Source: Thinopyrum elongatum (lineage: Eukaryota; Streptophyta; Magnoliopsida; Poales; Poaceae). Taken from it: a stretch of 64,000 bases of DNA. Made by a program: the position numbers and the translations under genes. The notes under the pieces are model-generated. The model had not been told where the DNA came from, did no database searches, and saw only the letters and a program-made list of their open reading frames with translations. The stretch's first letter is position 1. The number at the start of each line of letters is the position of its first letter. Positions 44,001 through 57,333 of this stretch are shown piece by piece. The stretch covers positions 208,946,070 through 209,010,069 of the forward strand of contig CM022299.1 of the NCBI GenBank assembly GCA_011799875.1. The letters run 5' to 3'.

Positions 44001-45070
44001 GGATCATGTCGGCCATCCGAGGCGACGCTGGTATCCACCCTGCGCACAACGACCCGGAGTGAAACGGGGATGGGCCCAAGACCCCGGAGTGCTTAGGATG
44101 TAGACCGGTGGGGACCTCTCTACTGAGCTCTAGGTAGGGTTGCGGTGTGTCGTTTGGTCGAGGTCGGGCATGACCCACAAAAGTGTGTCCGGCCGGAGTT
44201 AAGCGAGCGTGGTGGGTAAGTTGGTGCACCCCTGCAGGGAAGAACTAATCTATGCATAGCTGGATCCTCGGTAACGGACGCTCGGAGTTGTATCTCCATC
44301 GATACAACTAGAACTTAATGATGAAATGAGAAATGGATAGTATGGCTCTGGATTGCTTTCTCGCAGGGAGTCGAGAAAGGATCTCTGGCCGAGGTTGATA
44401 CTTAATGCTACTACTACTTTATATTATGCTACTCTGTACTCTTCTAAATGCTGCAAGATGCTCGAAGATGCTTGAAGATGCTTGAAGATGCTAGTCTTCG
44501 ATAGGACTAGGCCTTCCCTCTATTCTGGCATTTCTGCGGCCCAGTCCACATATACAGCCTTTCTTTGATAATGTTGCATATGTAGTGTAGATCCTTGCTT
44601 GCTGAGTACTTTGGATGAGTACTCACGGTTGCTTTGCTTCCTTTTTTCCCCATATCCGTTTGATGCAACCAGATGACGGAGCCCAGGAGACAGCTGCCCC
44701 TGTCGACGATCACTACTACTACCCCGAGGATGGCTACTACTACGAGTTGGCTGACGACCAGGAGTAGGTTCGGAGGGTCCCAGGCAAGAGGCCTGCGCCT
44801 TTTTGATCGTAGTGTTTTCTTTTGCCCCGCCTTGTCAAAGACTTATCCGTCTTTATTTTATATCTCTACTCAGATATCTAATGCTTCCGCTGACGCTTGT
44901 AAGCGAGCTTATGTATTCGAGCCCTCGAGGCCCCTGGCTTGTAATATATAGCTTGTATTATTTTAAATTTTTGTCTAGAGTTGTGTTGTGATATCTTCAA
45001 GTGAGTCCTTAGGCTTGATCGTGTGCATTTGCGTGTATGATTAGTGCATGATTAAGCCGGGGACGTCACA
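41071..45070 (+). repeat. Element 3 5' LTR (4.0 kb)
   Basis: It starts TGTAACACCCCTATG and ends gggacgtcaca. A GC-rich CT-tract block covers about 41570-42480. A 10-bp tandem repeat (tgaagatgct) at about 44460-44492 has one more unit than in the 3' LTR. The primer-binding site, ttggtattagagccga from about 45074, matches the initiator-Met tRNA complement except for one T for C. Confidence 0.92.
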
Positions 45071-45693
45071 GGTTGGTATTAGAGCCGACTGCCTGTAGGA
45101 ATCCCCCTTTCCAACTCCTTGGCCGAAGTGGAGTCTAGTGGTCCAAAACTATTTTACTAACTTGGCTGTGTGGCTTATGGGCCCACGTCGCCGAATGGGT
45201 GGTATTAGGATCTTTTATTCCTCGTCTTTACTCTGGGACTCTGATCTCTCTTCCTTTCGGGTTAAAATTTTACTAACTCCAACATTAGGTTCTCGTGATC
45301 ACATCCACCCGGAGTTCTGAAATTACCCCCCCCCCCCTTTCTTCAAGATTGTGGGCCAGGTTCTGCTTGCAGGATCCTTTTATCGAGGGCACCCTGTGTT
45401 GTCACTTGCAGATTCCTCGCCCCAGCAGTTTTCTTCGACGTTGATGTAGCCTTTGCTATGTCTCGTTGTGTACTTCCTTATTGCATGCCTGCACGCCGCC
45501 TAGTTTGTCTGGCTACGAGCGTTCCCGAGCTCGTACTATCCGTTTGAATCTAACTCTGTGCATGGATTGGTATGTCTTTAACGACTACTATCATATATCT
45601 AATGCCCTTCTTGTTCATTACTCATGTTACATCATGAATGACCTCTTACACATGCAGTTTTTCTTGCTAAGCTGCCCCTGTTGATTTGGCAGG
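45071..45693 (+). other. Element 3 leader between LTR and gag
   Basis: After the primer-binding site lie about 600 bp without a supported gene, with an 11-12-bp C run (45326-45337). The gag ATG at 45694 is in good context (GGCAGGATGGC). Confidence 0.6.
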
Positions 45694-46752
45694 ATGGCTG
45701 ACGATCCTCCACCTTATATTGCCGCAATGATGCAGCAGTTTGAATTGAGCCGTCAGCTCAATGAGAGCTTGGTGAACCGTTTGGAACGCAACGATGCTCG
45801 TCAGGAGCCTGGTCCGGTATCGCTTCAAGATTTTGTGCGCCTCAACCCGTTTGTTTTCCGCAACTCCACCAATCCTATGGATGCTGATGACTGGCTCCGA
45901 GACATCCTGTTTGAGATGGAATCAGCTAATGTTGCTCCTGACAATTACGTCACCTTTGCGACATTCCACTTGAAGGGCCCAGCTGCTCAATGGTGGGAAA
46001 GCCACAAGGATATGTTGCCTGCTGAAACTGTAACCACTTGGCAGGAATTTCAGTCAGCTTTCCGTGCACGGCACATTCCTCAAGGTCTGATGGACCAGAA
46101 GAAGCAGGAATTCCGCAAACTCACCCAGGGAATAATGGCTGTGGATGAATATCAAAGGAAATTCCTTGAATTATCCCGCTATGCTGCGGATGACATCTGC
46201 ACTGACGCTCGCAAACAGGAGAAATTCTGTGAAGGACTGCGTACTGATATAAACCTTGCACTTGTTGTCCATGATTGCACAGACTTCGCAATGCTTGTCA
46301 GCCAATCTTTCCGAGTTGAAACTGCTCTGACTAAATACGAGGAGTCGCTCAAGCGCACTCGTGATGTTGGTTCGTCTTCGGGTCGACCTGCTAAAAAATG
46401 TCGAGTCTGGATCCCACATAATTTTCATCACCGCCCTGCTCCAACACCAAGGCCGTCTTATGTTGCACCTCGTCTGCCTCCGCCGCCGAGACAGCTAACG
46501 ATTCAGGGTGGACAGTCCAATGTTGTGGCTCCATCTCATAATGATGGCTTATGCCGCAAGTGTGGACAGTCAGTACACCTTACCCTTGATTGCCTCTAGG
46601 GTTAGCCACATAATGCATCTTGTCCTCCTGTTGGTCGTAAGAAGAGTTGTCGAAACCGCCGATTCAGAAACCGTAATATCATACCGTCTGCTGTTGTACT
46701 TGGCCATGCCAATCACGTCAATGCTGAAAAGGCTCAGAAGGAACCGACTATT
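45694..46752 (+). pseudogene. Element 3 gag
   Basis: The frame begins M-A-D-D-P-P-P-Y. The retrotransposon gag core (W-L-R-D-I-L-F-E-M then A-A-Q-W-W-E and W-Q-E-F) covers about residues 60-170. A CCHC zinc knuckle with regular C-x2-C-x4-H-x4-C spacing (C-R-K-C-G-Q-S-V-H-L-T-L-D-C) lies at about 46552-46593. Two TAG stops follow at once, 46597-46599 and 46603-46605, and the same frame stays open into the protease. Confidence 0.88.
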
Positions 46753-48398
46753 ATGCTGGGAACACTCTCTGTGAATTCAGTGCCAGCTACCGTTCTCTTT
46801 GATTCTGGAGCATCGCATGCTTTTGTGTCTCAACAATTTGCTCGACTGCATGGGTTAGATATGGAGAATCTGCCCACTCCTTTAGCGATTCAATCTCCGG
46901 GATCCAAGTGGCAAATCACAATGATATGCCCTCGCAACCAAATCGAGATTGGAGGTCTACTTTTTCCGGCTTCTCTCTTTGTACTCGGACCTTCCAACAT
47001 AGACATCATTCCTGGTATGGAATGGTTGACCGCCCATAGTGCTTTGATTGACTGTGCTACTAAGACAGTCCAGCTCACTCACCCTTCTGGCCAGACAGTC
47101 AAATACTCAGCTTGAATAGTTCAGAATGCCGAGAATCAGATATATGTTTTGAATGCATTGAATGCTTCACCTGTTGAAGGCATCGAGAATGTTCCAGTTG
47201 TTCGTGATTTTCAAGATGTCTTTCCAGAAGAACTTCCAGGAATACCCCCTGCTAGAGCTTTTGAATTCATCATAGACCTGAAGCCGGGCACTACTCCTAT
47301 TGCTAAGCGTCCTTATAAGATGCCGCCGCATGAACTCCTTGAACTTAAGGAGGAAATTGACAAGTCACTTAGAAAGGGTTTCATCTGCCCCAGTTCATCT
47401 GCCTGGGGAGCACCTTCTCTCTTTGTAAAGAAGAAAGATGGTACGGATAGGTTGGTTCAAGATTACCGTCCTATCAACCAGGCAACCATCCAGAATAAAT
47501 ATCCACTTCCTCGGATCAATGATTTGTATGATCAGCTTGCTAGATCATCGGTGTATTCTAAACTCGACTTGAGGTTGGGTTATCACCAGATCCGTGTCCG
47601 CGAAGAGGATATTCCCAAGACTGCATTTGTTACTCACTATGGCTCTTGTGAGTACACTGTCATGTCATTTGGCTTAACAAATGCTCCAGCCACATTCTCC
47701 CGTCTGATGAATTACATCTTCATGGATTACCTTGACAAGTTCATCGTGGTATATCTGGATGATATTCTTATATATTCCAAGAATGAGGAAGAGCATGCCA
47801 AACATCTTCGGCTGGTACTGGAAAAGCTGCGTGAACATCAACTATATGCCAAGTATTCTAAATGTGAATTCTGGTTGTCTGAAGTGACATATCTCGGCCA
47901 CGTGATCTCCAAAGATGGCATTGCTATTAACCCAGAACTAGTTCAGGCTATTCTTGACTGGACACCACCGAAGAATGCCAAGCAAGTCAGAAGTTTTCTC
48001 GGCCTTGCAAGCTATTGCCGTCGCTTTGTCGAGAATTTCTCAAAGATTGCTAAGCCTTTGACTGATCTGCTTCACAAAGGCGTTAAGTTTGAGTGGACAG
48101 AAAAATGTCAGGAAAGTTTTCAAACACTTAAAGACAAGCTAACATCTGCCCCAGTACTTGCTCCTCCAGATTCTCGCAAAGATTTTGTGATTTATTGTGA
48201 TGCATCCCGTGAAGGATTAGGCTGTGTCCTAATGCAAGAGCGTAAAGTGATTGCTTATGGCTCTCGACAGTTGTGTCCACATGAAGAGAACTATCCAGTA
48301 CATGATCTAGAACTAGCTGCTGTCATCTACGCATTAAAGTTGTGGCGACATTACCTCCTCGGTAATCGTTGCGAGATCTACACGGATCATAAAGTCTG
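46753..48398 (+). pseudogene. Element 3 protease, reverse transcriptase and RNase H (first part)
   Basis: Protease has the D-S-G-A active site at about 46801-46812. TGA 47113-47115 interrupts it. Reverse transcriptase motifs include D-V-F-P-E-E-L-P-G near 47215, F-V-K-K-K-D-G near 47431, and Y-L-D-D at 47752-47763. RNase H begins near 48190 (Y-C-D-A-S-R-E-G) and shows [13 protein letters not shown]. The frame breaks at T-D-H-K near 48390 by loss of one base. Confidence 0.92.
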
Positions 48399-50087
48399 AA
48401 GTACTTGTTCACTCAGCCATCTCTGAACCTCCGTCAGCAAAGATGGATGGAGACCATTACGGACTATGATTTGGGTATTTCTTATACCCCTGGCAAGGCT
48501 AATGTAATGGCTGATGCATTGAGCCGTAAATCCTACTGTTGTGAACTTGAGGTCCAGTTACAGCAACCACTCCTGTATGAAGAGCTTCGAAAGCTAAATC
48601 TCGAGATAGTTCCTCAAAGATACCTAGATACTATGGTTGTTGAACCAGACCTTGAGAAGGCTATTAAGAATGCATAAGCTAAAGATGCTGAAGTTGATTT
48701 GATGAAGAAAGATCTTCACCTTGAAAAGTACAGGGATTTCTCGCTGTCTGAAGATGGAACCTTGTATTTCAGAGACCGCATTGTGGTACCTCGCTTCGAG
48801 CTTATGACTGACAAGGTCATGAAGGAGGCACATGATACACCGCTGTCTATTCATCCGGGTAGCACCAAGATGTATCGTGACCTCCGTCAAAGGTACTGGT
48901 GGTCTAAAATGAAGCAGGATATTGCTCGATATGTTGCTGAATGTCATGTGTGTCGTCGCGTTAAAGCAGAACATCAGAAGCCTGCTGGATTTCTGCAACT
49001 TCCTATTCCTTTATGGAAATGGGACAAGGTTCAAATGGATTTCATTACCGGCCTTCCCAAGTCACAGAAGGGTCACGATGCTATTCTTGTCGTCGTCGAC
49101 CAACTTTCTAAAGTTGCACACTTTCTGCCCGTCAAGGAGACCATCACTGCTAGTCAGTTAGCAGAATTATATATCTCCAGAATTGTATCACTCCACGGTA
49201 TTCCGAAGGAGATCAGTTCGGACCGTGGCGGCCTTTTCACTTCTAAGTTCTTGGAAAGTTTCCAAGAAGCTATGGGAACTCATATCAACTGGAGTTCAGC
49301 ATATCACCCCCAGTCCGAAGGCCAAGTCGAGCGAGTAAATCAAGTGCTTGAAGACATGCTGCGAGCTTGTGTTATTTCTTTCGGCAAGAAGTGGGAAGAA
49401 TCTCTCCCATATGCTGAGTTCTCTTATAACAACAGCTATCAAGCCAGCTTGAAAATGGCCCCCTTCGAAGTACTTTATGGACGTAAGTGTCGAACCCCTC
49501 TGAACTGGTCAGAAACTGGGGAATGACCACTCGTTGGCCCAGATATTATTCAACACGCAGAAGAACAAGTCCGTATTGTCCGAGAAAATCTCAAGGCGGC
49601 TCAGGACCGCCAGAAGAGCAATTATGACCGCAAGCGATGGGGTTTGACTTATCAACCTGGTGATCAAGCTTATCTGCGTGTCACTCCTATGAAGGGCACT
49701 CACCGCTTTGGAATCAAGGGCAAGTTAGCTCCACGCTACATTGGTCCTTTCCGCATTGTTGCAAGACATGGTCAGGTGGCATATAAACTGGAGTTGCCAC
49801 TGCAATTCTCTCATATACACGATGTCTTCCATGTGTCGCAACTTCTTCGTTGCTTCAATGAATCTCCGCACAGAGCAGTGGATCACGAGGTCCTCGAATT
49901 GCAAGATGATCTTTCTTATAAGGAGCATCCGATCCGCATTCTCGATGAAGCTGAATGTCGGATCCGTCAGAAGGTTACCAAGTTCCTCAAAGTGCAGTGG
50001 TCAAATCATACAGAAGATGAAGCCACTTGGGAACGCGAGGATCATCTTCGGGAAGAATACCCCGACCTCTTTCCTTTTACCTCCTGA
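48391..50087 (+). pseudogene. Element 3 RNase H end, integrase and chromodomain
   Basis: After the frameshift, RNase H ends at M-A-D-A-L-S-R-K (near 48505). Stops TAA 48675-48677 and TGA 49524-49526 interrupt the frame. The integrase zinc region shows H-P-G-S-T-K-M and C-H-V-C-R-R; the core has M-D-F-I-T-G-L, S-D-R-G-G-L-F and E-G-Q-V-E-R-V. The tail (L-K-V-Q-W then A-T-W-E-R-E-D-H-L) at about 49990-50060 matches the chromodomain signature of chromoviruses, which is thought to guide insertion into heterochromatin. Confidence 0.92.
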
Positions 50088-50124
50088 ATTCTCGGGATGA
50101 GAATTTCTTTTAGAGGAGGAGAAT

Positions 50125-53100
50125 TGTAACACCCCTATGTAATGGTGCTACAGTAATCCATCATGATGATGCTAAGCTACTGTGATTTGCAATGATAATC
50201 ATGTTGGGATAATATCTCATTTCAAATTCCTTCTCTGACTCCAATTCAAATTCAAAGTGAAAAATGAATTTGCTCAAAATCTGCTGGAAAAATGTTCATC
50301 AGACAGCAAATATTCCATAACATTTATTTGTTAAGGAAAACAACATCACCCTTATGTAAAGATGAACTGTATCAATTAAATCAGTACCAATTCAGTATTT
50401 TTAAATGCTATTCCATTTATGAAAAATCCATTTGATTCCACTTTGCCTCCAAATTAATTGTGGCAGTGCCAAATATTGCTAGAGAGTTTTGTGGCTTAGT
50501 TCCACATTTTTCTAAAAATGTTTGGTGGCCCACAAAATCCTTTTCTATCTCTATTAATAAATAAAAAGAAACAGAAAAACCTAAAAAAGAGAAAAGGGCA
50601 GAGGTCACTTACCTGCACCCACCTGTTACTGGGCCGCGGCAACAGTGGCCGGCCCAGCCCACCCTTACCTACTTCTCCCTCCGTGTCCTCGTCCCTATGG
50701 CTGGGCGCGCACGCACCGGCGAGCTGGCGACACGGCGACGCCGTCGCCTGGGCGAGAGGATAAGAGCGAGCCCCCGTCCATCTCCCCTGGTCGCCCGTCA
50801 CTCTCCCCTCTCCTTTCCCTCGCGCTCACTCGCTCCCTCTCTTCTCTGCCGAGCGCTGCGGCCGCCACTGCCCCATCGACCTCGCGGCCACCGGCGCCGG
50901 GCAGACTTTCGGTGCTGTCCAGAAGGATCACCGGCGTCCGCCACCTCGTCCGGCACTCTCCGCCGGAGCCGGGGACCCCCACAACTGCCCTCCGCCCCAT
51001 CTCCGCCCGCCGCGGCCACTTCGGCGACCTCTGTCGATGGCTGCTGCTCCTAAACTCCCCGACGAGCCTTTGTGAGCTCCTACATAAGCTCCACCCACTC
51101 TCCCTTCTCCATTTAAGCTCCATTTCAGGCTCTATTCGCTGTCGCCGTCGTGCCCGAACGCATCGCCGCGGAGCTCATCGCCGGCGAGCCTCCGACGACC
51201 AAATGGTCCTGGGCTCGTGCCCATCGAGCTCACTGCGCCGCGTAGATCACCCCTGGCCGCCTAGTTCGCTCGCGTGCTCACTGTAACGCCGAACTCGAGC
51301 ACCATCTGTAGCCGCCGCCGCATGCCGTCGTCACTGTCGCCGATTCCGTCCGCCCCCGCCTGCGAGGCCACCTCAATCGGACGCGGCGCGAGGCGCCCAT
51401 TCCAGAGAACCCAACCGCGTGTAAAACGAGCCACCGTAGCGCGTTTCCGAGCTCGACGGAGCTCACCGTCGCGTTACGAGCTTGCCGGAGTAACTCCGGT
51501 AGCCGGCGCTGATGTGGCGCCCATGTGGCAACCCCCTAAGTCACTAGCAGCTGGGCCCCGCGGGCCCAGTTGACCTAGTTGACCGGGTCAACGGCTGACT
51601 GGGCAGCCCCAGTCACTGACTGGTGGGCCCTAGTTGACTGGTCAACTGGTCAGCCGACCGCTGACGCCATGCTTGCGTCATGCTGGCGTCATATTTCATT
51701 TTTGTTAATTTAAATAAATTCTAGAAAATGATTAAAACTTTAGAAAATCGTAGAAATAAAACCGTAGCTCGGATCAAAAAACTTTATATATGAAAGTTGC
51801 TCAGAACGATGAGACGAATCCAATCGTGCCATCTGTTTCCTTGTTGGGACCCTCTACGGAGGTGAACCCACAACTTTTAGCCTGTTTCCAGTAGATGAAT
51901 AGTGCATATATACCGGTTAATAATTCCAACTTAAATCCTAAAATAACTAAAATGGTTTAGACATACTTTTAGGCAACCCTGCACTGCACGTTAGCATAGC
52001 ATGCTCTGTGTTGCTTATGTTTGCCGTGTATTTATCTATTTCTTCCTCCTCTTCTCTCTCAGTAGATCTCGGTACCAACGTAGTCCCCGAGACTGACGCA
52101 GCTCCGGTGATTGGCTACACTACCGACGACCAGACCTTTGCCGCAGAGCTTCCAGGCAAGCACCCCCCCTTTGAACATGCCTATATCGCCTATTCTTTCT
52201 CCCTCCTGCTTGCATTAGAATTTGCTACTGCTTTGAGTTATCCTATTCTGATGCATAGCCTGTTTATTGTAACCTGCTATTGATACCTTACCTGCTTATC
52301 CTAAACTGCTTAGTATAGGCTGGATAGAGACCCACCAGAGACACCACTTTGACCCAGTTGCCCCCGCTGGATTATCAGATGACTCGATCAACGTGATCGA
52401 CAACTAGGCCCCGGCACTGCACATCACCCCCCCCTTAGTTGTACGACACTGCAATGTTACCATCGAGTGCCGAGGGTGATACCTCGTTTAACACTTCTGA
52501 TGTTAACTCTGTAGAGTAGCTATTCGGTCGTGGTCATCGAGGGTGATTCCTCCTTCACCACTTCCGATAACGATGCCGTCGTGCAACACCTCAAGTGTGA
52601 ACCTCGAGGGTGATTCCTCCTAAGTTCACCTTGACAGATACATCGAGTAGGAATCCAACGAGGGTGATACCTCGGATTCCCTGATGTTATGGACACACGG
52701 ATACTTGGAGTTTACAACTGTTACTTGGAAAGGCGGGTCGACCCTGAGGGGTACCCGCGAGTGATGGGAAGTCGGGTTGACCTGGAGGGTACCCGAGAGA
52801 TAAATACGAGGCGTGGCCGGGCATTCTTAGCCCTTGCCGCAAGTCCTCGAGATGGGGTGATAGGGTCACATCAATCATGAGTCTCTGCTCGTTACCGCAC
52901 TACCAACACACTAACGATTTGGATATTTGATCCGAGTGGGCCTTTGGCCCGATAGCACTAACCATCACGCGGGAATAGTTATGGGCACTCTGTATCGTGG
53001 AATCAGCCGAAAGCTCTCTCAGACGTCTAGTTCAGCATTGTGGCACGGTCGGATCGTGTCGGCCTTCCAAGGCGACGCTGGTATCCACCCTGCGCACAAC

Positions 53101-54113
53101 GACTCGGAGTGCAACGGGCGATGGGCCCAAGACCCCGGAGTGCTTAGGATGTAGACCGGCGGGGACCTCTCTGCCGAGCTCTAGGTAGGGCTGCGGTGTG
53201 TCGTTTGGCCGAGGCCGGGCATGACCCAGAAAAGTGTGTCCGGCCAGATTTAAGCGAGCGTGGTGGGTAAGTTGGTGCACCCCTGCAGGGAAGAACTAAT
53301 CTATGCATAGCCGGATCCTCGGTAACGGACGCTCGGAGTTGTATCTCGATCGATACAACTAGAACTTAATGATGAGATGAGAAATGGATAGTATGGCTCT
53401 GGGATTGCTTTCTCGCAGGGAGTCGAGAAAGGATCTCTGGCCGAGGTTGATACTTAATGCTACTACTACTTTATATTATGCTACTCTGTACTCTTCTAAA
53501 TGCTGCAAGATGCTCGAAGATGCTTGAAGATGCTAGTCTTCTATAGGACTAGGCCTTCCCTCTATTCTGACATTTCTGCGGCCCAGTCCACATATACAGC
53601 CTTTCTTTGATAATGTTGCACATGTAGTGTAGATCCTTGCTTGCTGAGTACTTTGGATGAGTACTCACGGTTGCTTTGCTTCCTTTTTTTCCTCATATCT
53701 GTTTGATGCAACCAGATGACGGAGCCCAGGAGACAGCTGCCCCTGTCGACGATCACTACTACTACCCCGAGGATGGCTACTACTATGAGTTGGCTGACGA
53801 CCAGGAGTAGGTTCGGAGGATCCCAGGCAGGAGGCCTGTGCCTTTTTGATCGTAGTGTTTTCTTTTGCCCCGCCTTGTCTAGGACTTATCTGTCTTTCTT
53901 TTATATCTGTACTCAGATATCTGATGCTTCTGCTGACGCTTGTAAGCAAGCTTATGTATTCGAGCCCTCGAGGCCCCTGGCTTGTAATATATAGCTTGTA
54001 TTATTTTAAATTTGTGTCTAGAGTTGTGTTGTGATATCTTCAAGTGAGTCCTTAGGCTTGATCGTGTGCATTTGCGTGTATGATTAGTGCATGATTAAGC
54101 CGGGGGCGTCACA
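50125..54113 (+). repeat. Element 3 3' LTR (4.0 kb)
   Basis: It follows the purine tract tagaggaggagaat (50111-50124), begins TGTAACACCCC and ends gggggcgtcaca. The long frames in its GC-rich part also exist in the 5' LTR with indels between them, so they are probably chance frames rather than genes. Confidence 0.92.
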
Positions 54114-54118
54114 ACGCC

Positions 54119-57100
54119 ACTCTTAAAAGTTAGATGACTCTTCTGTTGAGTGGGAGAAATATTGAAAGTAAAACTATAAGAAGTTTAGAGGCAGAAAGAA
54201 AATAAGACTGGAGTGTCCAGCTCAGGTATGAATGTCATACAAGTTATAAGATGTAGAGAAAGTCGGTCAATTAAAATGTGATTCTTGAGAAATTTTGTTA
54301 AATTGTTAAACACTAAAAAAATTCGGTAATTGTGGTTAAAAGTTGATCACAAGGATACCGACTTGATTGCATGATGTTGCGAATCGATGCAAAAATTACT
54401 ATGGCCTAATGACCAACAAATTACTGAGGTTAAAATATGTGTTGAAAAACTTTTGTAAAAGTTATGATACTTTTTCATCAACATATTACCTTTGAATTTA
54501 TTGTCATAATTCATTTTAGAGTTTTGTACACTCGAGCCCATTGCATAGAAATTGCGAGGATTTTGTTCATAAGAGAACAATAGTTGTTCGATGTAATGAA
54601 CAAAAGGGCCATACTCCTATTTGAATAGGATGAAAGTTATGACTATTGATGATAGAATTAAACATCTATAACACTGACGCTAAATGTCACAGGACTAATA
54701 GAATACCACATATGTGTGGCACTACATTTAGTCACATGGAGAAACCCGCATGGAGAAATTCCATAGTGATGGATTTTGGAGTCATATGATTATGAATCAT
54801 CACACACTTGCAACTTTCGTCCAAATTGTGAAGTAAACTAAAATTCTGTTCACAGGCCATAAAGAACGAGCAACAAAATAATTGGAACATGCATATTGAT
54901 GTGTGTATTCCAATAAGTGTTGTTGCAAGCAGTGGATTTATCTATCTTCAAGGATGACCCAAGTAGATATTTATATTTACTAATTGAGACATGATTCTAG
55001 ATCTTTTGATATGGTTCAAAAGATTTTTACAAAGAAGTAGAAATTATGGTAACAAGAAAATTATGTTTCTACAAATTGATTGCAGAAAAGAATATTTGAG
55101 TTACAAATTTAGCGAATGTCTGATGAGCTGTCAAGTGTTTTATAGCTTACACCTACTAGAGACACTGCTAAGAGTAGAGTGTTTTGAGTAGATGTAATCA
55201 AACTATGTATGACATAGTGAGATCAAAGATGACATTAATCGATTTTGCCAATATACTCTTAATGTGATGCTTTAGATACTATGGATTTTACACTGAAAAC
55301 GGATCGCCATCAAATCTATAAGATAAGTGCTACTTTGTAAGTATCCCAAATGGTTGGGTATTCCTCTATCACTACGCCGAGGCAAAGTGTTTTGCCATAG
55401 AATGCAGAAATTTTGAAGAAAATGTTTTCTGCAAAATACTAAGTGGGAGGATAGTGCAAATCGACAAGATTATAGAATCTTCGTGATCATGTCAAAGAAA
55501 AGAAACGCTAGAAGTGGTTCTAAGATTTCTTACTGCGACTGATACAGAAGTCTCTACATAGGATATAGAGACTTTAGTCAAACTTGCAGCTGAACTATAT
55601 AGGTTGGGGATATTCGTGCAAACCTTCATGGTGCGCAAACGAAATATTGTTTAACAAACAATGAACCTAGATACATAGAGAAGCGTTGATGGGCCCTGAC
55701 ACCGGAATTGGCTATACGCCAAAATAATCCGAGATAGTATCCATACACATAATTCAAGTTTCGAACTTGATGGACCCTCTAAAAGACTTAAAGTCTAAAG
55801 TGTAGTGATGGATCTATACATTGATAATGATAAAAATGTTTTATAATGCTTGGCTTGTTGCAAATAAGTTTATGACAAGATCAAGGAGTTGGTTATGACG
55901 AGATTGTATCATCATAATAATACTTAAAGTCAATTCAGATTAAACTAGCAATTACTAAATATTTCAATTATGAAATATAACAGATGGATGTCGAAATTAT
56001 TCCCATGAGATGGAAATAGAACCAAGGTTATATATTTGATATAGACCAAGGTATTTTTCTCAATCTAGAGGATGCTAGTAAGTGTGCAAACTTCAAAGAT
56101 TTGAAGCAAGCATAGTGGAGTTGGAATCTTTGTTTTGATGAATTGATCCAATAATATGATTTCATCGATGCTTGTATTTACAAGAAAGTAAGTGGGAGCA
56201 TGATATTATTTCTAAACACTATGTGTGCATGATACATAGTTGATAGGAAATTTCTTGACACGGATTAAGACTTTATTGAAACTAGTTTTTCAGTAAAGCA
56301 CTTAGGCAATATAGTCCTTCAATTTGGCATTATAATTTATGGAGATAGTAGTGCCTAATCAAGGCTTAGCCAAAATACATATTGACAAAATACTAAAGCA
56401 ATTTAGTATGAAAATTGCCAAGAAGTGTTTCTTGTCAAAGTCACATGGAAGGAGTTCTTAGCAAGAATCAGTATATTGAATACCGATGAGTGAAATACAT
56501 GATTTCAATCAAACTTGTGTTAATTCCATGGTATGTAAATAACCAGATATGTCCAAGTACTCCAAGTAAGTTGTGATTAAAGTTACCAGAATGGTCAAAT
56601 TGTTGATCATAGGACAACAGTGAAAATATTGTGAAGTACCGACGACGCATTTTTCGCATACGGAGAAAATGAAAAGATTGTTGTAAGGAGTTACATCAAT
56701 ATCTCTCCGTCCAGAAAAGCTTGTCCCAAGCTTGTCCCTCAAATGGATGTATCTAGCACTAACTTGATGCTAAATACATCCATTTGAGGGACAAGCTTTT
56801 TCGGACGGAGGGAGTACATGCTTGATGTAAGTAGTACATCATCAAAATCTTCTTTCGGTACTCCAAGAGAATTTTGATTTCAATTAAAATTATTTATGGT
56901 GGCACAGTAAGTTGGAATAGGTCCAAGGTAGTTACTATGATGAATTCTATAAACTGAAGGCTAAGTATATTGTTGCTTTAGAAGCAACAAAAGAGGGTAA
57001 TAAATCAGAGGTTCATTTATGAACTTGGATTGGTTTCTAGATGATTGTGCAAATACAACACTATTCTCAATAGTGGTTCTTTAGCTCAATCTAAGGAATC

Positions 57101-57333
57101 AAAGGTCCTGCTAGTGATTCAATACATACAAAGCCAATTACACACAAATAAAAAATTTGTGTGAATGCATGAAAGATGCATTGAAATGCAAATGATACAC
57201 CCAGATCTGAGTTGTCAAGATCCGATAGGACAAATTCTATACCACATGCAAAGCATGGACTGACACCGGATTGCCATTGGTGTAAGAGTTAAAAGTGCTA
57301 ACTAGATTATTGACTCTAGTGCAAGTGGGAGAC
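54119..57333 (+). pseudogene. Angela pol, decayed (reverse transcriptase to RNase H)
   Basis: The plus strand retains scattered Copia pol signatures: S-W-N-L-C-F-D-E-L near 56118 (reverse transcriptase), Y-K-K-V-S-G-S near 56181, and A-K-Y-I-V-A-L-E-A-T near 56961 (RNase H). Stops are frequent in all frames. The overall length is still near normal. The decay is much heavier than the 4-5% LTR divergence suggests, and the same decayed version is seen at 2583-3176. Confidence 0.7.
56702..56814. mobile_element. Stowaway-type MITE
   Basis: A 113-bp inverted-repeat element flanked by TA on both sides (56700-56701 and 56815-56816). The ends are ctctccgtcc and ggacggaggga, typical for Triticeae Stowaway (Tc1/Mariner-derived) MITEs. 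The arms (agcttgtccctcaaatgga and its inverse) can form a nearly complete hairpin. The left arm has an extra short duplication (agcttgtccca). Confidence 0.9.

Larger units (their letters stand above)
41071..54113 (+). mobile_element. Tekay/Del-type chromovirus LTR-retrotransposon (element 3), nested in Angela
   Basis: A complete 13,043-bp element with very long LTRs, 41071-45070 and 50125-54113, and a perfect target duplication, acgcc (41066-41070 and 54114-54118). The single gag-pol ends with a chromodomain-like region, which with the long LTRs fits the Tekay/Del chromovirus lineage. LTR differences vary along the length, roughly 3-6% by eye, highest in the GC-rich part. It sits inside Angela's coding region. 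Confidence 0.93.
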
